Shown here: one piece after another, positions 1-11,592 of the stretch
How the letters are laid out: each line of letters begins with the position of its first letter
Position numbering within the stretch: the first letter of the stretch is position 1
Assembly (NCBI RefSeq): GCF_020921035.1
Contig: NC_063156.1
Coordinates: 9,374,501 to 9,438,500, forward strand
Length of the DNA stretch: 64,000 nucleotides
From: Rhodamnia argentea
Taxonomy: Eukaryota; Streptophyta; Magnoliopsida; Myrtales; Myrtaceae
Reading direction: 5' to 3'
Made by a program: the position numbers and the translations under genes
Notes under the pieces: model-generated
The model's input: the letters and a program-made list of their open reading frames with translations, nothing else
Database searches by the model: none
What the model was told of the DNA's origin: nothing

Positions 1-590
1 GATACCATCTCTTGCACTCCTTTGTAACTAGGGTTATTTGAGCCAGTAGGAGTTAGAATTTTCCGGTCCAAATCAGGTTTTTGGAAACCCCAACTCACGA
101 CAACAATTGGGGTACTCCAACACCCTCAGCGATGTCGGACAAGGGGTGGCGACCTCGCCCGGCTTCTGTTGAGGGTTGGCGATGATCCCAAATTATTGTG
201 CGTCAAGAGTGAGCACTAGAGCAGTATCTTTTGGTCAAGAGTTGCATCTGTTTGTAAAATAGTATGTCTATTCATATAAGTGCCGCAGGTTTTCACGACA
301 CATGTAAAAATGTGTTTTTCAATCTACTTTCCAGCGAGTAAGTATGGAAAGCCTCTTGATGTTTCAATCAATACATCATTTACCTACATCAATAAACCTG
401 ATAACGAAGCACGTTCGAGCAAATCTCTCCGCTCATTTCCAAGAAAATAAATCATCTTACCACACGCAACGCGAATGACCAGTTACTAGTATGGTAAAAG
501 AGACGTTACAATTATTCCAAGTTAGTATGGGAACACACATGGTTTTGCTTATTCACTTGCTCACCACATAACTTTATCTTGCTAAGTTCA
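1..590. other. Left edge, no gene seen
   Basis: No open frame or family similarity was recognised here. The stretch lies downstream of the minus-strand neprosin gene and probably holds its 3' UTR and terminator next to the stop at 591. A short GC-rich run near 125-195 resembles the GC-rich cores of the inverted-repeat elements described further right, so part of this edge may be a repeat fragment. Confidence 0.4.
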
Positions 591-2137
591 TTAGCCTCCG
601 CAATAAACCCCGGGGCCTCCGAAGCTGATCGTGTAGCCCTTCATCCCTCTTATGGTAAAATGGTGATTCTTGAAGCCATACACGTTGGATTTATCAACCC
701 ACTTCGAGATTTTTTGTGTAGGAAGCACGATGTCGCCGTTCGTGTCGACCCATGCGAGGCTTCGAAAATACGTGGCGTGCCCGAAATTGTCGTCGGGCTT
801 GTGTCCGCTGGCCATGGGGGGACAATCTCCATTGCTTCCCGCAAGGCCGACTCCGCCCCAAGCTGTATGGAGGGAGCCATTGCGCAAGTACAAGAATAGC
901 TCCTTTGGCCAGTAACCTACCTTTGTGGACGGACCATCGCAATGCAACCACCAGTTTCCAGTCTGTCTATCCTGGTCAAGAGAAGGCAAAAGAGAAACTT
1001 GCTCAGCAGTCTAGATATGGTCATGATGCTTGGTGCAGTGGAAGTTTTTGGCTTAAAAATGGGAAACAGCACTAACTCATGGACATGGCACAGGGTATGT
1101 AAAGTGTGAATCGTGAAAATATCTTGCTCTTACATGTATGCATACTGAACTGAACGAGAAAATCACCAGTTTAATCTTTAATCTACTGTATGGATATCCA
1201 TTCGGACCTAAATTTTTTAGTTTTGCCAATATAGTCATAAACTTGGAATCTCGCCAAGCGTCCTATGTGGCATCGAGTCATCGCCGGGCGTCCTACGGGG
1301 CATTTTGACGTGAACAATTTATGGATCACCATGTTAGTAATTTCTTATGGCAATTGAATATAAAGGCTACAATGAAATTTCGCACAAAAGATTAAGACTA
1401 CATCCGCACAATAAGTTTACAACTGATTGAGTAATTATTCCCATACATAACATAGTTTGAAAAAATTATATTCTTTGTACATCAAAATTACAAAATAAGG
1501 ACTATAAGAGCAAATCTTACCTGGTCAATTCGGATTGCAAACGCATAAAGATCCCCCTCCATAAGTAGAAGCAGTGCGCAATAGGCGTTCCGGGGCTTAA
1601 TTCCCTGTCTATCTGGATAAAGCCGCTACATAACAGATTAAAACATCCATCTCGATAACCATTACCCTGTTCATAGAAGAAGAACAAGGTTAGTCACCTC
1701 TAATTTCAATGTTGGTTTCAAAAATGAGGAGTTTAACTGCGGAAATGGTAATTGTCCTTAAAACTAACCATCCAATAAGTGAAAAACCCAGGAACATTAT
1801 CACCGTATAATCCAGGAGTAACCTAGAAAAATAACCTCATTAGATTGCCCCATGGTTTTTTCAGTCATAAATTTCAAATTATCAACACAAATTTCCATAC
1901 CTGCCAACCTGCTGCAATCATACTGATATGGTCCGGAGGGCCGGTTTCGATCCACATATTATGTGAACTGAATTGATCTTGAGCAACGGTTAGATTGTAG
2001 ACGGTGGTTGCACCATGACATCCATATTTAACGTTTTCAACCAAATTCTCTCTCAAAGAAACCACCTGCAAAATTGTAAGATTTCTTTACCTCCTCATAA
2101 CGGGGCGAAAATTTTAAAAGTTCTACCTGCAAATCAC

Positions 2138-2176
<39 letters not shown>

Positions 2177-2837
2177 GTTGATTAGAAGGAAGAGCATAGG
2201 ACTCAACAGCGACTATAGACGGCATCTTAGGCACAGATCTTGCCCTTCTCAACTTTTCTTTTGTTACTCGAGGAATGGGTACTGTTCCAACAGGACAAGG
2301 CTCTCGTGGTCCGAATTTGACAGATTTTTCATCCGGAGAAAACCCCTCGAACTTATCAAAATGTAAGTTGGGTTCCACCTACAAAAGGGAAAAATCAAAT
2401 AACCAAAAATCAACAATATTGACTTGAATAACACGTTCCATGTGGTAGCACTCGACTTTCGGGGAAAATTTTGACGGACCCTTACCCGAACTTTATGATT
2501 CTTCAATAGAGGGTGATCAAGCGTCGGCTGTTTATTGATAACCACGCAATCAATAATATCCCCTTCCTTTGCCTTCATAAGAGCATTAAACCCCGTGAAT
2601 GTTTTCCCGAATCGAAAAACTTGCTCGAGACACGGTTAGGTATATCGTAGATTCTATAAAATAACGTACAGAAAAAAAAATTCGGAGTTGACGAATCGAA
2701 AGCATGTTTACCACAAATGTCTTGACAGGTGGCTTGTTCGTGATTCTAACTTGTCTTTCCAGCTCTAATTCATCTTCCGAAACATTTGCCGTATCAGAAA
2801 CTCTGAAAAGTATGAGTAGCAGTAGCACAAGTTTCAT
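591..2837 (-). CDS. Neprosin-domain protein (DUF239 family), secreted
   Basis: Eight exons close in phase and give a protein of about 397 residues: 2712-2837, 2486-2572, 2175-2378, 2091-2126, 1901-2065, 1769-1822, 1521-1666 and 591-966. Residues 1-17 are a signal peptide (MKLVLLLLILF...). The neprosin propeptide signature follows (ELERQ...NKPPVKTF, then DCVVINKQPTLDHPLLKNH), then PCPVGTVPIPR, KYGCHGATTVYN, IAAGWQ, PGLYGD, DGCFNLLCSGF and the C-terminal TGNWWL and GGPGVYCGG. Neprosin itself is a secreted prolyl endopeptidase of pitcher-plant fluid; most plant family members have no assigned substrate, so activity here is inferred. Length is normal for the family. Start is the only ATG before the signal peptide. 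Introns are short except the last (554 bp). Intron 3 opens straight into a GA/CT microsatellite. No frame break was found; expression is unknown. Confidence 0.87.
2141..2171. repeat. (GA)n microsatellite in neprosin intron 3
   Basis: About 15 GA units. On the gene strand the CT run starts within four bases of the splice donor after 2175 and fills most of the 48-bp intron. Confidence 0.95.
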
Positions 2838-3059
2838 TTTCAGTTGCCCAATGATAGTATTGTTTGCTGTTTAGGCTACGTCTCCTTATTGACAAAGTGC
2901 GTGGCGGCCTCTTTCTAAGAAGGTTATAATTGTCTTTTGGATTTATTCTGTAGGTGGGTCGATGTCCGGATGCTTTGACCAAAGGAAAAATTGTCTGGAT
3001 GCGAGGGATGAATTTAATGTGGAAGGACCTAAGCGGCATCTAAAGAGCCAGAATTTGAG

Positions 3060-3790
3060 GCTAATTACTCGAGACCCCCCTGAACTTTAGCACTATTGCA
3101 GAATCGATTTCAAATTTTGACATGTTATAAGTTACCCCCATCAACTCCGGCATTGTTGCGGAATTGGCCCCGAGCATTGGAAAGTTACAGATTAGCACCC
3201 TAAGCTTTGATTTATTCTAGACAATGGACATTAGTTTTGTCAACATGGCCGTTAAGTTTTATATAAAAACGGACATATTCATTTTTTTAGCTTAATAACC
3301 TATATTATTCGGTTAATGGAGTTGAAAAATAGATAGGACGCAAGGCTGCGGAAATTTGTAAAACAAATTAGTAAAGGTCGTTTTGATCAAGAAAATGAGT
3401 TTATGTACTTTTCATAATTGGAGGGTTACGGTCAATGGTGTCGACTTTCTGGGGGGGGTTTTGATCAATTGACTCTAAGAAAACAAATGACAATTCTATA
3501 AGGATGAGAATTTCTCCTATTCGATTTTTAATAGTATGGATAACATCGATTTATTAGCATTTCTATCCTATTTTCACTTTCATTTTTCGATACATATATT
3601 ACTAACAAATCCGTCACAAATTGTTTTTCGATTTTATGCTACTTGTTAAGTTTTCATATATTTTTTTTTGGTGTTAAATGACATTTCGAAAGTACTAGGA
3701 CAAAATCCAGGGGGGCACTTCGTAACTTTTCAAAGTTGGGGGCCATTGTGCAGCAGTGCTAAAATTCAGGGACGTTTTCAAATTATCCTT
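3060..3790. repeat. Fold-back (long inverted repeat) element, about 0.73 kb
   Basis: The left end (CCCCTGAACTTTAGCACTAT near 3075) recurs in inverted, diverged form at the right end near 3690-3785, where the reverse complement reads CCCTGAATTTTAGCACTGCT. The arms face each other across an AT-rich middle with no coding potential. This is the layout of a non-autonomous DNA transposon or MITE; target duplications were not resolved and the ends are approximate. The same phrase about not reaching a value of a 'TTTAGCAC..TTGCA' module recurs in the element at 5150-5575, so the two are probably kin. Confidence 0.6.
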
Positions 3791-4479
3791 CGTTTTTCTA
3801 GGAATGTCTTTTGTACCGATCTTTTCCTAAAGCCATAAAGCAGTAACTTTCCTTATAGCAGGTCAAGTCAAATACAGAATGCCCCATTAAGTGGAAGGGT
3901 TACTCCTTGAAATAATGCATGCCTGCCATTTTTATCTTTGGAAAATGCATGTTTACCACCGTCGAGAAAATTGCACAAGAAGCTTTAAATCATATGGACA
4001 AGATGTGATAAGATTCCAAACTTTTCAATTGGGTCTATCGGATCCAAAACTTTTACCCGAAAGTGCAATCGAAGTCCTATGTATTTCAATCGGTTCAATG
4101 AATTCCTAAGCTATTTATTGAACAATGCGATTAAGTCCTCCGTTTAATTGTTAAAGAGCAATTGACAAATCTATCAAAGAATAATAAAAATATCGAGAAT
4201 AAATCATCACCGACCAATTAAAAAGGTTATTTGACCCCAAAAAAAAATTAAAAAGGCTAGAATTTCAATAGGTTTGGTGCATAATAAGGTTTAGAACTCG
4301 TGGTGTAAGTATGCAAGATGCTTACGTGGAGAGACGAACAAATGGTCAACGTGCCTTGCACTTTTGGGTAAAATGGCAGGCATGCGTTATTTCAAGGGTA
4401 ATTTTTTAGTCTCCCTAAGCTCCTCTTAAGTGAGTAACGGTTTCACTTAATGGAGAGGGCGTAAATGGTGCAAAAGACA
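3791..4479. other. AT-rich intergenic stretch, no gene seen
   Basis: Only short open frames with no family likeness. The stretch 3890-4110 is open on the plus strand for 72 codons but begins inside AT-rich repeat-like DNA and I see no reason to call it a gene. Confidence 0.4.
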
Positions 4480-5135
4480 AATCCATTTGCCATAATTGCT
4501 CAAAACCTTCTTCAATTTTGAGCCAAATTTCCTCCAAACAAAACCCCAAACTTTATGTCTAATTCAAATTCTTTTCCCAACTTCTTCTTCTTTTTTTCTA
4601 GAAAAAATCACAAATTTTAGGCCCAGTCTCATATATGTCCCCAATTCTTTTTTTTTTATCTCACAAAAACCCCCAAACTTTGGATTTAATCCGAATACCC
4701 TGAATTTACTTTTGTCTAAAAAAGTGTTAACTTTCAATCTACTCTCAAATCAACCGTCATGGTTGAATCCCAACTTTGACGTGACATTTTCACATCAATA
4801 ACAAATCCATATCACCTTAAGGTGATATGGAAAAATTATCTCCAAAATGAAAACATTCTAGGATATGAAAATTAGAGATGACTAATGGCGATTATTGAAA
4901 AATGAGCTAATGGGGGTAGACTTGGGACTAAAGTAAAAATTGGTGATTTTCTCTTAGACCAAAAAAAAAGTCAAGATAAATTTGGGACTAAATAGAAAAT
5001 TCGGGTCGTTTTTAAGGCCAAAAAAAAAAAGTTTGGAGTAGATTTGGACTAGACCTAAGGTTTGAGGATTTTTTCAAGACAAAAAAATTTCAAGTTAAAA
5101 TTGAAAACAAACCTAAAGTTGAGAATTTTTTTAGG
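4480..5135. repeat. Fold-back element centred on a perfect 24-bp palindrome
   Basis: The left arm (near 4495-4790, repeated phrases such as CAAACTTT and TTTAGGCCCAGTC) is matched in inverted, diverged form by the right arm (near 4900-5130). The arms meet at 4807-4830, a perfect palindrome (CCATATCACCTT and its complement). An open frame on the plus strand at 4496-4801 is simply the left arm read through and is rich in F, N and P; it is not a gene. Likely a foldback-type MITE; ends are approximate. Confidence 0.55.
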
Positions 5136-5149
5136 GAATCATGCCTTCT

Positions 5150-5575
5150 ATTTTGTCACCATTGTACAATAACCCTGAACTTCAAAATGTGATAGATTAC
5201 TACCCTAAAATTTTCCTGAACTTTAAAATGTTACAAATTACCCCAAAAATTATTTTTATAGCATAAACTTTCCGTCTTAATAGCCTTTAAGTGTTATCTG
5301 AAAATGGACATTCGTTTTTCTTAAAAATAATAACCCTTATTACATGATTAATGAAGTTGAGAAAATAGAGGGGATGCATGATTGATGAAATTAAGGAGAT
5401 TTAGTTGAGGTTACTTTGGTCAAGGAAAACGCGTTTGTCGATATTATGAAACACTTAAACTACTATGTAATCAAAAGAGCAATGACTGTAATAAAAATGC
5501 CAGGATGATAATCTGTGACTTAATAAAGTTTGAGGGGACAATTGTGCAATGGTGCCAAAAATTAACTAACTCGTT
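5150..5575. repeat. Inverted-repeat element related to that at 3060-3790
   Basis: Left end contains TTGTCACCATTGTACAATAA and the right end GGACAATTGTGCAATGGTGC, which are inverted relatives. Both arms carry CTGAACTT.AAAATGT-type phrases shared with the 3060 element. No coding potential. Old and diverged. Confidence 0.5.
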
Positions 5576-7470
5576 TTTCTTGATCAAAATAACCTCTACT
5601 AGTTTTTATTTAAGAAAGTTTTATCAACCATCCATCCTCTCTATTTTTATAGGTTAGTATTCCAAAATAAAGAATAAGTCGGGTTTACATGAAACACTTA
5701 ACGGCAATGTTGATAGAAATCTAAAGTCTAGAACAAAAATCAAAGTTGAGGATGGGATAAAGTAAATTACTTGTGCACTCGCTTTCATGTTTTTATGTAT
5801 CATGTTTTCTAAATCTATTGATCTTAAGTGTGCTTAATTGAAATGAATCTCACCGAAATTAGAACCAAAATCCACTTTGGTTTAGTTGCTTTTATTTTTT
5901 TCAATTTTTATTTTTCCTTTTTCTTTTATTTTTTTCACCCCCTAGGGCCGGGACTGGCGGCCAACGTCCACCGCCCTTTGCCCCAAACAAAGAAAAGAAA
6001 AGAAAAGAAAGTAAAAATAAAATAAAATAAAAAAGGTATTGAGATTTTAGTGCGGTTTGTTAACGACTTTCAACCAAATACTGAAAGAATGCTTGTTTTC
6101 ATTACCTAAACCAAGCGAACCAAACTAAAATTGTTTTTTTTTTTATGGACGATTTCTAATTTTATTTAAAATAAAAATATATTAAAAATCATCATTTAAT
6201 AATTAATAAATTAAATATTTTTTAATAATTTAAATTTAGATAAATTTTTTTATTTTTAAAATACAGGATATCATGTTTAGGAAAATATTTTTCACATCGT
6301 TTATTTTTCACGAAATAACCAAAGCCTTAGAAAGAGATGTAGCCTAAACAACGAAGAGTACTATCACTATGAAACTAAAAATGAAACTTGTGCTATTGCT
6401 ACTCATGCTTTTTAGAGTTTCTCAATCTGATGCGGAAAATATTTGAGAAAGAGATGATGATTTGGAGCTAGAAGACTCTGTCATTCTTAGTACTCCTCTC
6501 TGATTATGCATCCAAACTTTTGGACAATCATTCTTAAAAATGATTTTTTTTTTATGAATTCTTAAAACGATTTGGATCCCCACAGTTTGAACACCTAAAG
6601 GATTCTCGGCCAATTGGTTTTATAAACTTCTTCTCAAAATGATTTCAATAAACAAATTTTGAGGGTCTTCGACTGAGTCTTTCTTTAACTCTCTTGGAAA
6701 ATCGTTTCGAAGATCACTTTCATTTTTCAAAATCAAGTCCAGACTCAATGTAATATGGAACTTATATAGAAAGTATGTGTTCCAAAGTTTTTGCTGACAT
6801 TTGAAATTTCCCTTCTGAAAGATTCATTTTCCATAAAATTTAAATCTTGACTTTCCCTTGATACAAGAATATTCCTTTGGCAAAATTTCTATCTAATCTT
6901 TTTTAGAAAGATCCTGTTGCCCCAACCAAGAATTTTCCTTCTTTAACTCGGATATTTTCTTAAGAGCAGATTTATAATCCAAGCGTAATTCATCAACGTA
7001 ATTAAAAACTTCATAGATATTTTCAGGATGACTTACCTCAAATACATGTAAGGAACTCTCAAATCTATATCTTGATTTAGTTCAAGAGAGTAAAACCCCC
7101 AAAATCTAAACTTAAATCTAAATCGGGAGAGGAGAACGACATAATCTTAGAAAGATTGTGGAGCCACGTCACGAATATCTTTCTCAATGGCTGTCGATTG
7201 GACAAATGGCCGAACTGATCTCCAGTTCATCCAAGGTCAGCTACAGAAATTTATTCATGCCAAAAAACTCCCAAGACAGAAGGGAGGGAAAAGCCATAGA
7301 GAGATGGAGGAATGGAAAGCGAGGGTGCAAGGGAGAGGGTGGAGGGATGAAAAGGGACCGATGAAAGGAAGAAGGGAGGGGAGAGAGAGAGGTCCCTCTC
7401 TCTCCCTCAGGGAGTGCACTCCTTCGTTGCAAGATTAAAAACCTCACTATGAATAATCGATTAAGAAATT
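5576..7470. other. AT-rich intergenic DNA with repeat traces
   Basis: No supported gene. A short GC-rich patch at about 5938-5985 (CTAGGGCCGGGACTGGCGGC) sits inside T- and A-rich flanks with weak inverted phrases (AAATCCACTTTGGTTTAG on the left, CTAAACCAAGCG on the right), suggesting another degraded inverted-repeat element around 5820-6130. The segment 7290-7400 is purine-rich (GGGA/GAGA runs) and yields chance open frames on both strands. Confidence 0.4.
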
Positions 7471-7472
7471 AC

Positions 7473-8113
7473 CAAAAAGATCATAACCCTATTGCATTTG
7501 TGTTAATTCTTAATTCAGTACCAAATCTTTCAATTTGCCTAATTAAGTCTTACAGTTTTTGACAATTTGCTAATGTATCCATTTGACCAAATTTGGCTGA
7601 AAATCATTGACATTAATCGTTTTACGTGACACGGTCTATGCTGACTGTGAACAATTTTTTTAAATTTTTCTATTTTTTTTTACCTTTTTCTTTATTTTTT
7701 ATCCCTTTTATTTTGGCAGTCGTCGATGGCCAGCAGAATCCCTCTAGGGAGGCTAATAGGGCATCATCCTCGGCCAGGCGAACCCCACCAAGCTTTGCCT
7801 TGGCCTAGGTGAGGGTTGGCCTCGCCAGTTTTAGCAAGGGCGGTCCAAGGCAGCCTCGGCTCTCGCCGTCCAATGGAAAAATAAAAAGGAAATAAGTAAA
7901 AAAAAAAAAATTAGTACAAATTATTTATGCCGGCGCTAGTCGCACCACGTAGGATAACTAGTGTCCACGTCGGTGATTTCCAATCAAAATTGGTCGGATA
8001 GACTAAATTGGCAAATTGTCAAAATGTTTATGACTAAATTTGTCAAATTAAAAGATTTAGAACTGAATTAATAATATAAGTGCAATAAGTTTAGTACTTT
8101 TTTGATAATTTTC
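7473..8113. repeat. Terminal-inverted-repeat MITE with GC-rich core
   Basis: The left arm (AAATTACCAAAAAGATC...CCTATTGCA, TTAATTCAGTACCAAATCTT) matches the reverse complement of the right arm (AAATTATCAAAAAAGTAC...CTTATTGCA, TTAATTCAGTTCTAAATCTT) for well over 100 bp. The centre, about 7715-7875, is GC-rich with GGCC, GGCGA and GCCTCGCC phrases. There is no transposase, so it is a non-autonomous element. The arms share sequence with the element at 61596-62005, so both belong to one family. Target duplications could not be fixed by eye. Confidence 0.72.
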
Positions 8114-8445
8114 CCAACACTCGAATGAATCTGGATGAATGCTAATTCTTATAAATTCGAGTTATGTCGGAACGTTTCAGCCAATCCTAGCTGCAGGCAA
8201 GACGGAAGCTTGAACAAAATTTCTGTTGAGAAATCCCGCCTTCGATAGCTTGAACAAAGATTGAAGATCGGGAAGAGAACTTGAAGAAAATCCAGACCAT
8301 AGTCCCAAGTCATGGCAAAAGTTGAAAATATTGCCCTTTTTACTCATGATTCCTGCTTCGATTTCGATCTAATTCCGCTTGATATAAGGAGAAATTACAA
8401 ATCACGATCTTCTTAGTGGATCAATGGTTCGTACTTATTAACAGC

Positions 8446-9366
8446 TCAAACGAAGCCACCATTCACTGGAATCACCTGTCCATTGACCCACTCGCCGCCA
8501 TCGGAAGCCAAAAATCCGACGACAGGAGCGACGTCGTCGGTCTTCCCTAGACGACCGAGGGGACACGCCTCGACCACACTCTTGACGTACTCCTCGCTCC
8601 TCCCTGCGAAGAACAGATCGGTCGCGATAGGCCCTGGCGCGACGCAATTCACAGTTATTCCCGTCCCCTTGAGCTCCTTCGCGAGAACTCTGGCCATAGT
8701 CTCGACTGCGGCTTTCGAGGCCGTGTAAGCTCCAAAGTTAGGCTTCAAGGCAGCAACTAAGGACGACGACAACAGTATGATGCGCCCGCCGCCGCCGCGT
8801 CTCAGCCGATTCGCCGCCTCGCGGCAACAGAGGAACTTGCCTCTGGTGTTGACACTGAATGTCACGGACATGTCAGTTGGTTAATATCTTCTTGACTACA
8901 GATGAGCGCAGAACGTACAGCGAAGGTAAAAATTTCAACTCACTAGAAGGGAAAGAAACTGATCTTGTAAATACTTGCTCTGATTATACCTGAAGATCTT
9001 GTCAAATTCTTCCGCGGGAGTGTCGGCAATGGAGAAATGCTCAGCATCCATCACCCCAGCAGAGTTGACGAGGACGTGCACCGGCGAGTCGAACACGCTC
9101 TCAGCCGCATCAAACAGGGATTCGACACTCGCGGGATCAGAAACATCAGCTCGGACAGAAACCGCAGCGTTAGGAAATGAAGAATTTATCTCAGCCACTA
9201 CTGCATCGGCCTGGGCCGAGTTGGAGGTGTAGTTGATGACGACTTTTGTTCCGAGCAATGCGAGATGGACAGCAATAGCCCGGCCGATGCCATGGGAAGA
9301 TCCCGTGACTATGGCCACTTGGCCTCGGAGTGGTAGAGTAGCGGTGGCAGCAGCGGCAGCGGCCAT
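8446..9366 (-). CDS. Short-chain dehydrogenase/reductase, NADPH-dependent aldehyde reductase-like (copy 1)
   Basis: Two exons, 8990-9366 and 8446-8854, join in phase to give 261 residues, the usual size of a classical SDR. The Rossmann cofactor motif TGSSHGIG is at residues 21-28. The NNAG motif appears as NSAG. Catalytic residues are visible: the serine cluster at 155-157, Tyr169 and Lys173 (YTASK), followed by PGPIATDLFF and a C-terminal WVNGQVIPVNGG. The closest family I recognise is the plant NADPH-dependent aldehyde reductase group (At3g03980/At3g04000 type), which reduces reactive carbonyls; substrate here is inferred. The alanine-rich N terminus is short and not a clear plastid transit peptide. 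A tandem paralogue lies upstream at 10529-11592 with the same intron position and identical exon 2 length (409 bp). Confidence 0.92.
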
Positions 9367-10528
9367 ATTGGGGCTCGTATGGGACTAGAATGAAGTATTG
9401 CAGAGCGAATTTAAATAGGAGAGCAAAGAGAAGAGGGAGGAACAAATTGGAACCAGAAATTCAAAGTTCAAGCATTCTTCTTGACACGTTCTGAGTGCCG
9501 TAGATTGAACAAACAACGCCAAATCAGATCTCGTCCAGATGTACCGCGCTCGTGCCTTTTATGCATTGGTTGATCAGAACTTGTGAGACTGAAACTCTTT
9601 CTGCTTCAGCAATCCAATACCAAATCGACTTCTTCCCTGACGATTATTATTAGCTCAGAGTCATATCTCTCTGGGAAAAGTACACTTCCATTATTTTATC
9701 ATCAATATGCATCAAAGATCGAATTTTTAACGAAGAAAACGTAAATTTCTTAAAGGATAAAAACTAGTTTCTGATCGAACAGTACGTGGAAAAAAAGTAC
9801 AACGATTTTTTTCTGGTATCATAAAGCTGTTCATGTTAGAATTAATATCACAAAAACTCCAAATTAGTACGTTTATGATAAATTTCTTACAAATTAAATT
9901 TTTTGGCCATTGAAAATTTTAAACTTATACACCTGTCATGTCATAAGTTCAATCCAAGATAACCCTTTGAGAATTTTCTCTACCCAAAGACAGATCTTGA
10001 GTAAAGGAGCAAGCAGTAAGTGTCATATGATGTTCGGTCACTGATCGTATCGCGGACAAGAATGATCACGACGCGTATCGATTTGAGGCCACGCATTTTA
10101 TTACCTTGGCATCGATTTGAGCCTTATCCAATCATAATTTGTATGCCATGATCAATGGAATTTATCATGTTAAAAAGAGATTAAAGACCATGCAGGTATT
10201 ACTCATCCATTACTGTCCATCTTCTGCAGAACCTTCATTGCTGAAGCTCCACAGGTAAAAGGATTCAACTGCGAAGAAAATCGTTGTCCTCAACTCTCTC
10301 TGCACTAGAGATATTGATCCTAGTTACGGCCGGACTAGCTTTACTCGATTCCATAGTTTCCAGGGTATTGGATCTTATGAATCGGCCATGTCTCAGCCGA
10401 AGAACTGATGGATCAGCATTTCCATCAGACAGAGAAAGACACAGAGAATTCGAAAAGCAAAGGTCGCGCATTTTTCAGGCACTCTGTCTATACGAGAATG
10501 ACATAGTTCTGATCTTGAATCAATCCAC
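9367..10528. other. Spacer between the two SDR genes
   Basis: Carries the promoter and 5' UTR of SDR copy 1 and the 3' flank of copy 2. Pyrimidine/purine-mixed sequence next to 9367-9450 is probably leader. No further gene is supported. The plus-strand open frame starting near 10284 is the complement of SDR copy 2. Confidence 0.5.
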
Positions 10529-11592
10529 CTACACATATCCACCATTAACTCTAATCACCTGTCCATTGACCCATTCGGCGGCATCGGTGGCTAAGAACCC
10601 GACAAGAGGGGCGACATCCTTGGTCTCGCCGAGCCGGCCATGTGGGCACTCCTCGATCACCTTATTGATCTGTTCCTCGGTCTTCCCGGCGAAGAACATC
10701 TCGGTCGCGATGGGGCCCGGCGCAACGCAGTTGGCGGTGATGCGTGTGCCCTTGAGCTCCTTGGCCAGGATCTTGACCATCGTCTCCACCGCCGCCTTCG
10801 AGGAGGTGTACGTCCCCATATTCGGCTTCAGCGCGCCAACCAGCGATGAGGACAACATTATGATCCTGCCTCCGCCACCCGGCTTCAGCCTGTTTGCAGC
10901 CTCTCTGCAGCACAAGAATGCCCCTCTAGCGTTGACACTGTGAAAGATATTAAAGGAATCGTCAGCTCCAAAATGTTCTGTTTGAGATTACTATGAGAAA
11001 TCATCATCCAAAAGAAAAGGGAGAGAACATCTAACAGAGCGAAACGTAATTCAACGGCCACTCTGTCTCTGTCACTCAAATCTCTCACCGAATTATAAAC
11101 AGGGACATAAACAATTAGGGCCAAAATTAATTAGCTTCCAAAATTCCAAATGATAAGCAATAACAGATTCCGCACGAACCCCATTTTTCTCAACAGCCAT
11201 CACCTGAAGGTCTTATCGAAGTCGTCGACGGAGGTGTTGGCGATGGTGGGGTACTTGGAGTCGAGGACGGCAGCGCAATTCACCAGGACGTAGATCGGCG
11301 ACTTGAAGGCCTCCTCGGCGGCGTCGAAGAGGGACTTCACCTGGGCCGGGTCCGAGATGTCGGCTCGGACCGAGACGGCGGAGCCGGGGGACGAGGAGTT
11401 GATCTCATCGGCGACGGCGTCGGCCTGGGCGGAGGAGCCGGCGGAGGTGTAGTTGACGACAAGCTTGGCGCCGAGCGAGGCGAGGTGAAGGGCGATGGCG
11501 CGGCCGATCCCGCGGGAGGAGCCGGTGACGATGGCCACCCGGTCTTTCAGGGGGGGCGCCGCGGCGGCGGAGGCGGCGGCAGTCGTGGCCAT
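10529..11592 (-). CDS. Short-chain dehydrogenase/reductase, NADPH-dependent aldehyde reductase-like (copy 2)
   Basis: Two exons, 11204-11592 and 10529-10937, give 265 residues. The cofactor motif TGSSRGIG is at 23-30, the catalytic serines at 159-161, Tyr173 and Lys177 (YTSSK), then PGPIATEMFF and WVNGQVIRVNGG. It is clearly a tandem duplicate of the gene at 8446-9366: the intron lies at the homologous position in the same phase and exon 2 has equal length. One oddity is that the NNAG structural motif reads NCAA here, whereas copy 1 has NSAG; that loop supports the central sheet and the catalytic Asn network, so copy 2 may differ in activity. I chose the ATG at 11592 because it sits in a good initiation context directly before the alanine-rich N terminus; the 14 upstream in-frame residues lack an ATG. 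Confidence 0.92.

Noticed and set aside
4496-4801. A 101-codon plus-strand frame with F/N/P-rich repeats
   Set aside because: It is the left arm of a fold-back repeat, with no start context and no family.
10284-10943. A 219-codon plus-strand frame
   Set aside because: Antisense to SDR copy 2 exon 2; the minus strand carries the full SDR motifs.
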